Below, piece after piece: positions 24,633-31,427 of a stretch of DNA of 35,149 bases; within the stretch, counting starts at the first letter, position 1, and the number at the start of each line of letters is the position of its first letter. Both the position numbers and the translations under genes were made by a program. The stretch lies in assembly GCA_029239575.1 (NCBI GenBank), contig JARBUP010000002.1:1-35149 (forward strand), written 5' to 3'. Under the pieces are notes generated by a model, which ran no database searches, had not been told where the DNA came from, and worked only from the letters and a program-made list of their open reading frames with translations. This DNA is from Bacillota bacterium (GTDB lineage: Bacteria > Bacillota > Clostridia > Tissierellales > Sedimentibacteraceae).

Positions 24633-24669
24633 TAAGGAGGTCACTTAAATTAAGTGGCCTCCTTAAAAT
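24633..24669. terminator. bidirectional terminator between the AEC permease and cotF genes
   Basis: Arms 24633-24648 (TAAGGAGGTCACTTAA) and 24650-24665 form a 16-bp stem with one G-T pair, followed by AAAATTTT. The genes converge here. Confidence 0.85.
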
Positions 24670-24670
24670 T

Positions 24671-25954
24671 TTAATGCCAAGGACCCATTGATGAGTCAAA
24701 ATATTGGTTGTTTTTGTTATCATTTTCTTGTTGTCTTCTGTTTGTAAATTGTTGGTTTCTTTGTGTTGAATAATGAGGTTGTAAATGATATTGGTTTTTT
24801 GTTTGTTGTGATTCAAATTGTTGGTTTAATATTTGATCATTATTTAGTTGAGATTCATATTCATTCATATATTGTTCATACAAATATTGTTGTTGTTGTT
24901 GTTGTTGTTGAGGCATATATTGTTGATATGTTTGTTGTCCTTGTTGTTGCTGTTGTTTAGAATATTTTTGTTTTGCTTGAGTTATTTTTTGTTGTTCTGC
25001 TTGTGCTAATTGATAAATTCCTCTGTTTTGAGCTTCATTAAATAATTGTGCTTGAACTGAGTGAGTAGTATTTAAAATTTGTAACAAGTCATTCCTTAAT
25101 TTTTGATTGCTACATTCATTAACAAATGTATTATATACACTTGTTGTTGATTTTTCAGTTGTTAATGCTTCATTTAACACTTCTTTATCACCAAATTGGT
25201 TTTTGCCTTGTGACGACATATTGCTCATATTAGAACTAAAAATGTTATTTGAATTTGAATTATTCATATTATTTCCGCCCATTATATTCATTTTAGAATT
25301 CATACTGTTGCCCATATTCATGCTTGAATTTTGAAAGTTAGAACTGTTTCCAAAGTTGTTAGAACTATTCTCTAAATTACTGATGCCTCTATCAGAGATA
25401 CCGTTATTTCTGTTAGAACTATTATTTTCTAAATTGCTAATACCATTGTCTGAAACGCCATTGTTACCAGAATTTGAGTTGAAATTTCCAAAACTATTAG
25501 AATTAAAGTTTGAACTGTTTCCAAAGCTGTTAGAACCATTCTCTAAATTGCTGATGCCTCTATCAGAGATACCATTATTTCTGTTAGAACTACTATTTTC
25601 TAAATTACTAATACCATTGTCTGAAACGCCATTGTTACCAGAATTTGAGTTGAAATTTCCAAAACTATTAGAATTAAAGTTTGAACTGTTTCCAAAGTTG
25701 TTAGAACTATTCTCTAAATTGTTGATACCTCTATTAGAAACACCGTTATTTCTTGAATTAGAAGATTGTACTCCACTTCCTAAAATTCCGTTTGTGCCAT
25801 TTCCAAATTTTGAAATGTTATTTGAATTTTCATTTTCTAAATTTCTTATACCATTGTCAGATACTCCGTTGTTACTATAATTTGAATTATTTTGCGAGTT
25901 GTTTCCTATGTTATTTCCTAAATTACTTTTATTTCTCATATTGCTATTGTTCAT
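24671..25954 (-). CDS. CotF-family spore coat protein with Asn-rich repeat region and Gln-rich tail
   Basis: A 427-residue protein of three parts. Residues 1 to about 255 are an Asn/Ser/Gly low-complexity region with 57-residue repeats containing NNGVSDNGISNLEN and NNGISDRGISNLEN subunits. Residues about 258-340 are a CotF/ferritin-like helical domain (FGDKEVLNEALTTEKSTTSV ... DLLQILNTTHSVQAQLFNEA ... YQLAQAEQQKI). The rest is Gln/Tyr-rich, with a run of eight Gln, ending SSMGPWH. The start ATG follows GGAGG. Ordinary CotF proteins are about 60-160 residues, so the disordered arms are unusual and suggest a cross-linking or matrix-forming coat component. It is paired with a small CotF-like gene 10 bases upstream. 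Confidence 0.85.
   Translation of the reverse strand: MNNSNMRNKSNLGNNIGNNSQNNSNYSNNGVSDNGIRNLENENSNNISKFGNGTNGILGSGVQSSNSRNNGVSNRGINNLENSSNNFGNSSNFNSNSFGNFNSNSGNNGVSDNGISNLENSSSNRNNGISDRGISNLENGSNSFGNSSNFNSNSFGNFNSNSGNNGVSDNGISNLENNSSNRNNGISDRGISNLENSSNNFGNSSNFQNSSMNMGNSMNSKMNIMGGNNMNNSNSNNIFSSNMSNMSSQGKNQFGDKEVLNEALTTEKSTTSVYNTFVNECSNQKLRNDLLQILNTTHSVQAQLFNEAQNRGIYQLAQAEQQKITQAKQKYSKQQQQQGQQTYQQYMPQQQQQQQQYLYEQYMNEYESQLNNDQILNQQFESQQTKNQYHLQPHYSTQRNQQFTNRRQQENDNKNNQYFDSSMGPWH
24887..24910 (-). repeat. trinucleotide run (TTG x8) encoding poly-Gln in cotF
   Basis: Eight perfect TTG units on the plus strand read as CAA on the coding strand and give eight Gln. Such runs are prone to slippage, and length changes stay in frame. 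Confidence 0.9.
25335..25752 (-). repeat. 171-base tandem repeats in cotF (about 2.4 copies)
   Basis: Matching positions recur every 171 bases (for example 25341, 25512 and 25683, and 25381, 25552 and 25723), i.e. 57 codons. The first two copies differ by only a few bases. The third diverges after about 25730. Each unit holds two shorter NNG(V/I)SD(N/R)GISNLEN subrepeats. Confidence 0.9.
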
Positions 25955-25964
25955 TTGAATCCTC

Positions 25965-26150
25965 CTATCTTAAGTTATTGAATAATTTGTTAAAATGTTG
26001 TTGATGTACATTAGCAATATTTTGTAAATTAGATTTTAATTGTTGATCTTGAGTATGTTGAATTAACATGTTATATTTTTTTACATTTAATTCTTCAAGA
26101 CTTAATAAATCTTCTAATGCAGTTAATTCTTTTTCAGTTAAATTTCCCAT
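25965..26150 (-). CDS. small CotF-like spore coat protein
   Basis: A 61-residue, nearly all-helical protein (LTEKELTALEDLLSLEELNV ... NLQNIANVHQQHFNKLFNNL). Its pattern of spaced Glu and His residues resembles half of a ferritin-like CotF bundle. Small helical partners like this usually precede CotF genes in Clostridia. An excellent AAAGGAGGT site lies before the ATG. It is probably cotranscribed with the large CotF gene and interacts with its helical domain. Confidence 0.8.
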   Translation of the reverse strand: MGNLTEKELTALEDLLSLEELNVKKYNMLIQHTQDQQLKSNLQNIANVHQQHFNKLFNNLR

Positions 26151-26257
26151 AATAAAATAACCTCCTTTAAAAGTATGACATTATTATGTGGAAAAATAAT
26201 AATATAATCCATTTAAAATTAAAAATTAGTTAGATTTTAAATAATTAAAAAATAAAA

Positions 26258-26285
26258 TTGTATACTTAATTTCATATGATATAAT
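26258..26285 (+). promoter_or_regulatory. promoter of the SpoU methyltransferase gene
   Basis: TTGTAT (26258-26263), 16 bases, TATAAT (26280-26285). A 15-base direct repeat of the -10 region (TATGATATAATAATT at 26275-26289 and 26301-26315) provides a second possible -10. Confidence 0.45.
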
Positions 26286-26343
26286 AATTTCGTCTTGCTT
26301 TATGATATAATAATTACATTATAAATTAATAGGAGAAAATAAA

Positions 26344-27072
26344 ATGGAAATAGCTTTTAAGCCTTATAAAAAAACTTTTGATTATTCATATACATATGGT
26401 ATGTTTCCTACTGTTGAACTAATAAATTCGAGACCTGAAACTGTAATTAAAGTTTTAATAAGTTCACAGTTTAAATCAGATTCAAGTTCTTTAAATATTT
26501 TTGAATTATGCAAAGATAAAAATATAAAAACAGAAATAAATGATAAACTATTTAATCGTATAAGTGAAAAAGATAATTGCTATGTAATAGGTGTTTTCGA
26601 AAAATATGAATGTAAATTAATAAATGATGAGCCCCATATATGTCTTGTAAATCCAAGCAATATGGGCAATTTAGGTACAATGATTAGAACTTTAGCAGGA
26701 TTTGGCTTAAATGATTTAGCTATTATAAGTCCTGGAGTTGATATTTTTGATCCTAAAGTAATTAGAGCGTCAATGGGTTCTTTATTTAAAATTAATTTTA
26801 GATATTATAATGATTTTTCTGATTATCAAATGGAATTCAAGAATCATAAAATTTATACATTTATGCTTGACGGCGCAATATCATTAAAAGAAGTAAATCA
26901 TAGCAAAGATGAATTATTTACTCTTGTTTTTGGAAATGAGGCAACCGGCCTTGATTCAAGTTTTTCAAAAATTGGAACAAGCGTGATTATAAAACATACG
27001 GATCGTATTGATTCCTTAAATTTAACTATAGCCGCTGGAATTGCTATGTATGAGTTTTGTAATATAATCTAA
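26344..27072 (+). CDS. SpoU/TrmH-family RNA 2'-O-ribose methyltransferase
   Basis: A 242-residue SAM-dependent knotted (SPOUT) methyltransferase. The three SpoU motifs are clear: NPSNMGNLGTMIRT (motif 1), VFGNEATGLD (motif 2) and IDSLNLTIAAGIAMYE (motif 3, the knot). The N-terminal 90 residues are a small substrate-binding domain. The RNA target (rRNA or tRNA) cannot be told. The start ATG follows AGGAG. It is a single gene with its own promoter, between spore coat and Asn-rich genes. Confidence 0.88.
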   Translation: MEIAFKPYKKTFDYSYTYGMFPTVELINSRPETVIKVLISSQFKSDSSSLNIFELCKDKNIKTEINDKLFNRISEKDNCYVIGVFEKYECKLINDEPHICLVNPSNMGNLGTMIRTLAGFGLNDLAIISPGVDIFDPKVIRASMGSLFKINFRYYNDFSDYQMEFKNHKIYTFMLDGAISLKEVNHSKDELFTLVFGNEATGLDSSFSKIGTSVIIKHTDRIDSLNLTIAAGIAMYEFCNII

Positions 27073-27320
27073 AAAATATAGTTATCCTCGACAGTTATTT
27101 TTAAAATAAAATGGAAATATGAAATCAGTTTTACAAATATAGGAATAATAATTATTTTATAAAAGCTCATAATATATTTGTAGCAGAAATATGCTATAAA
27201 GAAATTGTAAGCAAAGGGATGAATATTATTTTTAACAACGACAATGATTTCATGAATAACCTTAGAAACAAAAAAATCAACGACGCAAAGTCAAGAATGA
27301 ATAACTGGGAGGAAACAAAA

Positions 27321-27584
27321 ATGGATAATAACAACAGAAATGAATTTAATAACAGAAGAAATGAAGAAGATTGTAACAAAAATGAAAACAAAAGAAATGA
27401 TGAATTAAACAACAGAAGAAATGATGAATTTAACAACAGAAATAATGATGAAAACAGACGTAATGATGAATTAAACAACAGAAGAAATGATAATAACAAT
27501 AACAACAATAACAACAATAATAGAAACAACAACAACAACAATAATAGAAACAACAATAATAAAAATAACAATAACTTTAGATAA
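27321..27584 (+). CDS. Asn/Arg-rich low-complexity protein
   Basis: An 87-residue protein made almost wholly of Asn, Arg, Asp, Glu and Phe, with repeated units RNDELNNRRND and RNDEFNNR and a poly-Asn tail containing a ten-Asn run. Start ATG 27321 is preferred because GGGAGGAA lies six bases upstream. An in-frame ATG at 27219, preceded directly by AAAGGG, would extend the N-terminus by 34 residues in similar Asn-rich style. It has no hydrophobic core, so it is disordered. The composition resembles the Asn-rich arm of the nearby CotF protein, so a coat or exosporium role is possible. Otherwise unknown. Confidence 0.65.
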   Translation: MDNNNRNEFNNRRNEEDCNKNENKRNDELNNRRNDEFNNRNNDENRRNDELNNRRNDNNNNNNNNNNRNNNNNNNRNNNNKNNNNFR

Positions 27585-27593
27585 TTATAAGAC

Positions 27594-27633
27594 CATAATA
27601 AAAGAATACCTAAAAGGGTATTCTTTTATTATG
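27594..27633 (+). terminator. strong terminator after the Asn-rich gene
   Basis: CATAATAAAAGAATACC (27594-27610) pairs over 17 bases with GGTATTCTTTTATTATG (27617-27633). The stem has T-rich and A-rich flanks, so it could act in both directions. Confidence 0.85.
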
Positions 27634-27769
27634 AGTTTTAAGAAAGTGAAATTGTAAATTTAAATATTGCAAAATAATGAATTAACTTAATTAAAATATT
27701 TAGTTTATAGTAATTAAATAATAAAATATTGAAAGATAATATAATTTCATTGCAATTTGTTGTAAAGTA

Positions 27770-27798
27770 TTGACTGTGGAAATTTTATGTAGTATTTT
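27770..27798 (+). promoter_or_regulatory. promoter of oadG-oadB
   Basis: TTGACT (27770-27775), 17 bases, TATTTT (27793-27798), about 34 bases before oadG. Confidence 0.6.
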
Positions 27799-27831
27799 AA
27801 TATAAATAATAATACTATTTGGAGGTGGAAT

Positions 27832-27972
27832 ATGTATAGTGGCATTGAAATTGGATTTGTGGAAGGTTTAGTGGTAACGTTTTTTAGTATGGCAGTCGTT
27901 TTCTTAGCATTATTAGTCATTTCTTATATTATTGATGTAATGCATTTTTTTGTTAAGAAAAGAAATAATTAA
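27832..27972 (+). CDS. oadG: OadG-like gamma subunit of a Na+-pumping decarboxylase (46 codons)
   Basis: A very short protein starting after GGAGGTGG: an N-terminal hydrophilic turn (MYSGIEIGFVEGL), one transmembrane helix (about 11-39, VVTFFSMAVVFLALLVISYI) and a basic tail KKRNN. The GFVEGLVVTFFSMAVVFLAL segment matches the conserved helix of OadG/MmdD-type subunits, which tether the biotin-dependent carboxyltransferase to the membrane. The soluble C-terminal tail usual in OadG is missing. oadB follows 16 bases later. It is too short for ordinary gene finders. Confidence 0.8.
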   Translation: MYSGIEIGFVEGLVVTFFSMAVVFLALLVISYIIDVMHFFVKKRNN

Positions 27973-27988
27973 TTAAAAGGGGTATAAT

Positions 27989-29188
27989 ATGAATGATTTA
28001 TTAAAACTTATTATTGATTTTTGGTATAGTACAGGTTTTTCACAATTATTTAAAACAGTGGAACTTGAGTTGTTTGGATTTAATTTAATGTTGCCAGGAA
28101 ATTTAATAATGCTTTGCCTTGCATGCTTTTTCTTATATTTAGGAATTGCTAAAGGATATGAACCATACTTGATGATACCAATAGCATTTGGTATGCTTCT
28201 TGTTAACTTTCCATTAGCTGGTCTTATGGATGGACCGATTGGAGATCAAAAGGGAGGACTCTTGTATTATTTATTTCAAGGGGTTGAACTTGGAATTTAT
28301 CCACCTCTAATATTCCTTTGCATTGGTGCAAGTACAGATTTTGGACCATTGATAGCTAACCCAAGAAGTTTGCTTTTAGGTGCTGCAGCTCAATTTGGTA
28401 TATTTACAACATTTTTAGGCGCAATCCTTTTAACTAAATATGGAATCGTTAATTTTTCAGGAGCAGAAGCAGCTTCAATAGGAATCATTGGTGGAGCTGA
28501 TGGACCAACAGCACTGTACTTGACAAGCAAGCTTGCACCTAATTTATTAGGACCAATAGCCATTGCTGCATATTCATATATGGCGTTAGTACCGATTATT
28601 CAGCCGCCTATAATGATGGCTTTGACAACAAAAGAAGAAAGAGAAGTAAAAATGGAACAACTCAGACCTGTAAGCAAAACTGAAAAAATAGTATTTCCTA
28701 TTGTTGTTACATTGTTTACAATATTGTTGTTACCATCTGCAGCAGCATTAATAGGTATGCTGATGATTGGAAACTTATTTAAAGAATCGGGAGTTGTACC
28801 AAACATTACAAATACTGCATCAAATTCTCTTATGTATATTGTAACAATATTTTTAGGTATAACTGTTGGTGCCAAGGCAAGCGCAGAAGCATTCTTGAAT
28901 ACTAAAACATTGATGATATTATTTCTTGGTTTACTTGCATTCAGCGTTGGTACAGCAGCTGGAGTTTTATTTGGAAAAGTTATGTATAGGACAAGCGGTG
29001 GGAAAATTAATCCACTTATTGGTGCAGCCGGAGTATCTGCAGTGCCAATGGCAGCGAGAGTTGCTCAAAAGGTAGGACAAAAAGCCAACCCTTCTAATTT
29101 CCTTTTAATGCATGCAATGGGTCCAAATGTTGCAGGTGTAATAGGTTCAGCAGTTGCTGCAGGTCTTTTATTAATGTTCTTTGGTTAA
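27989..29188 (+). CDS. oadB: Na+-translocating decarboxylase beta subunit
   Basis: A 399-residue membrane protein with about ten helices. The diagnostic region IGIIGGADGPTALYLTSKLA contains the conserved Asp171 equivalent to the Na+-site Asp of OadB. GPNVAGVIGSAVAAG near the end is also characteristic. The beta subunit couples decarboxylation of carboxybiotin to Na+ export. Oxaloacetate, methylmalonyl-CoA and glutaconyl-CoA decarboxylases share it, so the substrate depends on an alpha subunit that is not encoded in the window, and no biotin carrier is seen either. The start ATG follows AAAAGGGG. Confidence 0.9.
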   Translation: MNDLLKLIIDFWYSTGFSQLFKTVELELFGFNLMLPGNLIMLCLACFFLYLGIAKGYEPYLMIPIAFGMLLVNFPLAGLMDGPIGDQKGGLLYYLFQGVELGIYPPLIFLCIGASTDFGPLIANPRSLLLGAAAQFGIFTTFLGAILLTKYGIVNFSGAEAASIGIIGGADGPTALYLTSKLAPNLLGPIAIAAYSYMALVPIIQPPIMMALTTKEEREVKMEQLRPVSKTEKIVFPIVVTLFTILLLPSAAALIGMLMIGNLFKESGVVPNITNTASNSLMYIVTIFLGITVGAKASAEAFLNTKTLMILFLGLLAFSVGTAAGVLFGKVMYRTSGGKINPLIGAAGVSAVPMAARVAQKVGQKANPSNFLLMHAMGPNVAGVIGSAVAAGLLLMFFG

Positions 29189-29244
29189 AATTATTTGAAT
29201 ATTATTTAATAAATATAAAAAATGAATAATGATTAATGAATGCT

Positions 29245-29285
29245 AAAAACCACTGCAATAAATTTTTATTGTGGTGGTTTTTGTT
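29245..29285 (+). terminator. terminator after oadB
   Basis: AAAAACCACTGCAATAAA pairs with TTTATTGTGGTGGTTTTT (two G-T wobbles), ending in a T-run. Confidence 0.85.
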
Positions 29286-29403
29286 GTAAATGAAATAAAA
29301 GTATGAAATGTGATAATCGTAAGATTGTAATATTTTGAATTATGCAACAATGATACTGGAATAATCCATATTAGATTGGATAATTTTAAGTTATGATAAA
29401 TTG

Positions 29404-29473
29404 TTAACGCAATTAACTATTTTTAACGAACGTGTATTTATAAATACACTAAAACAAACATTAACAATGTTAA
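29404..29473 (+). promoter_or_regulatory. cluster of palindromes upstream of the gcv promoter
   Basis: TTAAC occurs at 29404, 29413 and 29423 (about one helical turn apart) and at 29461, where TTAACAATGTTAA (29461-29473) is a near-perfect palindrome. Between them lies a perfect 18-base palindrome, GTGTATTTATAAATACAC (29432-29449). All sit 35-105 bases before the -35 element, the position of an activator or repressor site. No known regulator is assigned. Confidence 0.45.
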
Positions 29474-29507
29474 ACTAATAACTATTGAAATTTCAACAAA
29501 AAAACTA

Positions 29508-29537
29508 TTGACATTTTTTATAAAAAGGTTTTATAAT
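29508..29537 (+). promoter_or_regulatory. sigma-A promoter of the glycine cleavage operon
   Basis: TTGACA (29508-29513), 18 bases, TATAAT (29532-29537): both hexamers perfect. Transcription would start about 20 bases before the riboswitch. Confidence 0.85.
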
Positions 29538-29562
29538 GAATTATAATTAAATATTTTGGATG

Positions 29563-29665
29563 ATGAGTTCGGGAGATACCGTAAGGAGCCGAAGGAGCAA
29601 ATTGTATACGTCAAATGCAATGAAACTTTCAGGCAAAAAGACCGAGCTAGGACAAAGCTCTGAAT
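29563..29665 (+). promoter_or_regulatory. glycine riboswitch, single aptamer
   Basis: The conserved core is present: GGGAGATACCG (29571-29581), GAGCCGAAGGAGCAA (29586-29600), a P3-type stem (ATTG with CAAT), GAAACTTTCAGGCAAAAAGACCG with the invariant CAGGCAAAA, and a GAGC/GCTC closing hairpin to TCTGAA. Only one aptamer is seen; many gcv leaders have two in tandem. The roughly 25 bases after it (to the terminator) are too short for a second, though they may form the small ghost aptamer stem of single-aptamer types. It should switch on gcv when glycine is high. Confidence 0.92.
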
Positions 29666-29691
29666 TAACTATAGTTTATAGAGACAGGGAT

Positions 29692-29720
29692 AAAGACAGT
29701 GTTATTACATCTGTCTTTTT
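29692..29720 (+). terminator. riboswitch-controlled terminator before gcvT
   Basis: AAAGACAG (29692-29699) pairs with CTGTCTTT (29711-29718) around an 11-base loop, with a T-run beyond. A second GAGACAG (29680-29686) just upstream could compete for the same CTGTCT arm, giving alternative structures. Confidence 0.85.
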
Positions 29721-29805
29721 TTTACATCATTTTACAAACTATTTATAAAAACGTAAATAAATTCAAGGGAAAACATATACAAAATAAATTTTTGGGAGGT
29801 ATAAA

Positions 29806-30900
29806 TTGAAAAGGACACCATTATATGAAAAACATGTTGAACAAAATGGAAAATTAATTGATTTTGGGGGCTGGGAACTACCGGTTGAATATTCTAAAAT
29901 TACCGAAGAACACGAAGCTGTTAGAAATGCGGCTGGCTTATTTGATGTTTCTCACATGGGAGAAGTAACAGTAGAAGGTGAAGATGCAGAAAAATTTATA
30001 CAATATGTTGTTACAAATGATATCTCATATTTAAATGACTACCAAATAGCTTATACAACTATGTGCTATCCTGATGGTGGTGTTGTAGATGATTTGCTTG
30101 TTTATAGAGTAAACAAAAAAAAATATCTTCTTGTAATTAATGCTTCTAATACGGATAAAGATTATGAATGGTTCAAGAGCAATGTTTTTGGCGATGTGAA
30201 AATAGAAAATGTTTCAGATTCTTATGCTCAGCTTGCAATTCAAGGACCAAATGCTGAAAAAATACTTCAAAAAATTACAACGACAAATTTAAACGAAATT
30301 GAGTTTTATAATTTTGCGGAGAATGTAACTTTAGGTGATTTAAATGCAATAGTTTCAAGAACTGGATATACAGGAGAAGATGGATTTGAAATTTACCTTC
30401 CTTCACAGGATGGACCGAAATTATGGGATTTACTGCTAAGTGAGGGAAAAGATTTAGGAATTTTACCTGCAGCGTTAGGCGCAAGGGATACATTAAGATT
30501 TGAAACATGTTTACCATTGTATGGCCATGAAATTGATAAGGATATTACACCTCTTGAAGCAGGACTTGGATTTTTTGTTAAACTTGCAAAAGAAGATTTC
30601 ATAGGTAAAGAAGTTTTAGCTAAACAAAAAGAAGAAGGCGTAAAAAGAAGAGTTGTTGGTTTTGAAATGGTTGATAGAGGAATTCCAAGAAGCCATTATG
30701 AAGTATCAGCTGATGGTAAAATAATCGGCCATGTTACAACTGGAAGTTATGCTCCGACCTTAAATAAAAACTTAGGTTTAGCGTTAGTTGATGTTGAGTA
30801 TGCAAAAGAGGGATCAGAATTCGATATAATTATAAGAAATAAAAATGTTAAAGCAAAAGTTATTAAAAAACCTTTTTATTCTAAAAAATATAAAAAATAA
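29806..30900 (+). CDS. gcvT: glycine cleavage system aminomethyltransferase (T protein)
   Basis: A 364-residue enzyme starting at TTG 29806 after GGGAGGT. T protein transfers the methylene group from aminomethyl-lipoyl-H protein to tetrahydrofolate, releasing NH3. Hallmarks are LFDVSHMGEVTVEG near residue 47, QGPNAEKIL, RTGYTGEDGFEIYLP (about 185-200), ALGARDTLRFET and LPLYGHEID. It is first of five cotranscribed genes under the glycine riboswitch. Confidence 0.96.
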   Translation: MKRTPLYEKHVEQNGKLIDFGGWELPVEYSKITEEHEAVRNAAGLFDVSHMGEVTVEGEDAEKFIQYVVTNDISYLNDYQIAYTTMCYPDGGVVDDLLVYRVNKKKYLLVINASNTDKDYEWFKSNVFGDVKIENVSDSYAQLAIQGPNAEKILQKITTTNLNEIEFYNFAENVTLGDLNAIVSRTGYTGEDGFEIYLPSQDGPKLWDLLLSEGKDLGILPAALGARDTLRFETCLPLYGHEIDKDITPLEAGLGFFVKLAKEDFIGKEVLAKQKEEGVKRRVVGFEMVDRGIPRSHYEVSADGKIIGHVTTGSYAPTLNKNLGLALVDVEYAKEGSEFDIIIRNKNVKAKVIKKPFYSKKYKK

Positions 30901-30968
30901 TTTAATTAATAATGTTAAAAATAAAAAAGTTATATTAAAAAATAAATTTAAAAAATGGAGGAGTTAAA

Positions 30969-31343
30969 ATGAAATTATTAGATGAATTAAAATATGTTGA
31001 ATCCCATGAGTGGGTAAAAGTTGAAGAAAATAAAGCACGTATGGGAATAAGTGATTATGCTCAAGAACATTTAGGGGAAGTTGTTTTCGTTGAATTGCCT
31101 GAAGTAGGTGCAACTGTAGCAGCAGGGGATCAAATTATAGTTTTAGAATCAGTTAAAGCAGCTTCAGACGTATATGCTCCTGTATCAGGAACAGTTGTTG
31201 AAATTAATGAAGAGTTGCTTGATAATCCAGGACTTATAAATGAGTCTGCATATGATGCTTGGATAGCAGTTATTGAAATGTCTGATGCATCAGAAGTTGA
31301 TAAACTACTTTCTGCTTCAGATTACGAAAAAGTTTGCGAATAA
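30969..31343 (+). CDS. gcvH: glycine cleavage system H protein (lipoyl carrier)
   Basis: A 124-residue lipoyl-domain protein. The lipoylated lysine is Lys63 in VLESVKAASDVYAPVSG. The ESHEWVKVE start and HLGEVVFVELPEVG strand are canonical. It shuttles the aminomethyl and dihydrolipoyl arm between P, T and L proteins. ATG follows TGGAGGAG. A 13-bp hairpin lies just after the stop. Confidence 0.96.
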   Translation: MKLLDELKYVESHEWVKVEENKARMGISDYAQEHLGEVVFVELPEVGATVAAGDQIIVLESVKAASDVYAPVSGTVVEINEELLDNPGLINESAYDAWIAVIEMSDASEVDKLLSASDYEKVCE

Positions 31344-31355
31344 ATTTTAGGTTGG

Positions 31356-31387
31356 CGTTAATACGATAATTTAGTATCGTATTAACG
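31356..31387 (+). promoter_or_regulatory. intercistronic hairpin between gcvH and gcvPA
   Basis: CGTTAATACGATA (31356-31368), loop ATTTAG, TATCGTATTAACG (31375-31387): a perfect 13-bp stem without a T-run. It probably protects the upstream gcvT-gcvH message or is a processing site, raising H protein over P protein. Confidence 0.75.
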
Positions 31388-31427
31388 TGAAATTCGGTGT
31401 GTATTAATAATGATAAAAGGAGATGCT

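Noticed and set aside
25335-25752. Regularly spaced repeats resembling a CRISPR or satellite array
   Set aside because: The units are contiguous 171-base in-frame coding repeats with no unique spacers.
25356-25880. 174-codon plus-strand frame rich in Leu/Phe/Pro repeats
   Set aside because: It is antisense to the cotF repeat array; the repetitive protein is merely the reverse reading of the Asn-rich repeats.
27194-27571. Leu-rich minus-strand frame opposite the Asn-rich gene
   Set aside because: Poly-Asn codons (AAC/AAT) read backward give poly-Leu/Val; there is no ribosome site or start context.
29665-29720. Second glycine aptamer
   Set aside because: The space before the terminator is too short and lacks the GGAGCAA and CAGGCAAAA core sequences.
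31356-31387. Transcription terminator splitting the gcv operon
   Set aside because: The stem is perfect but no T-run follows, and gcvPA has no separate consensus promoter, so it is treated as a stability or processing hairpin.
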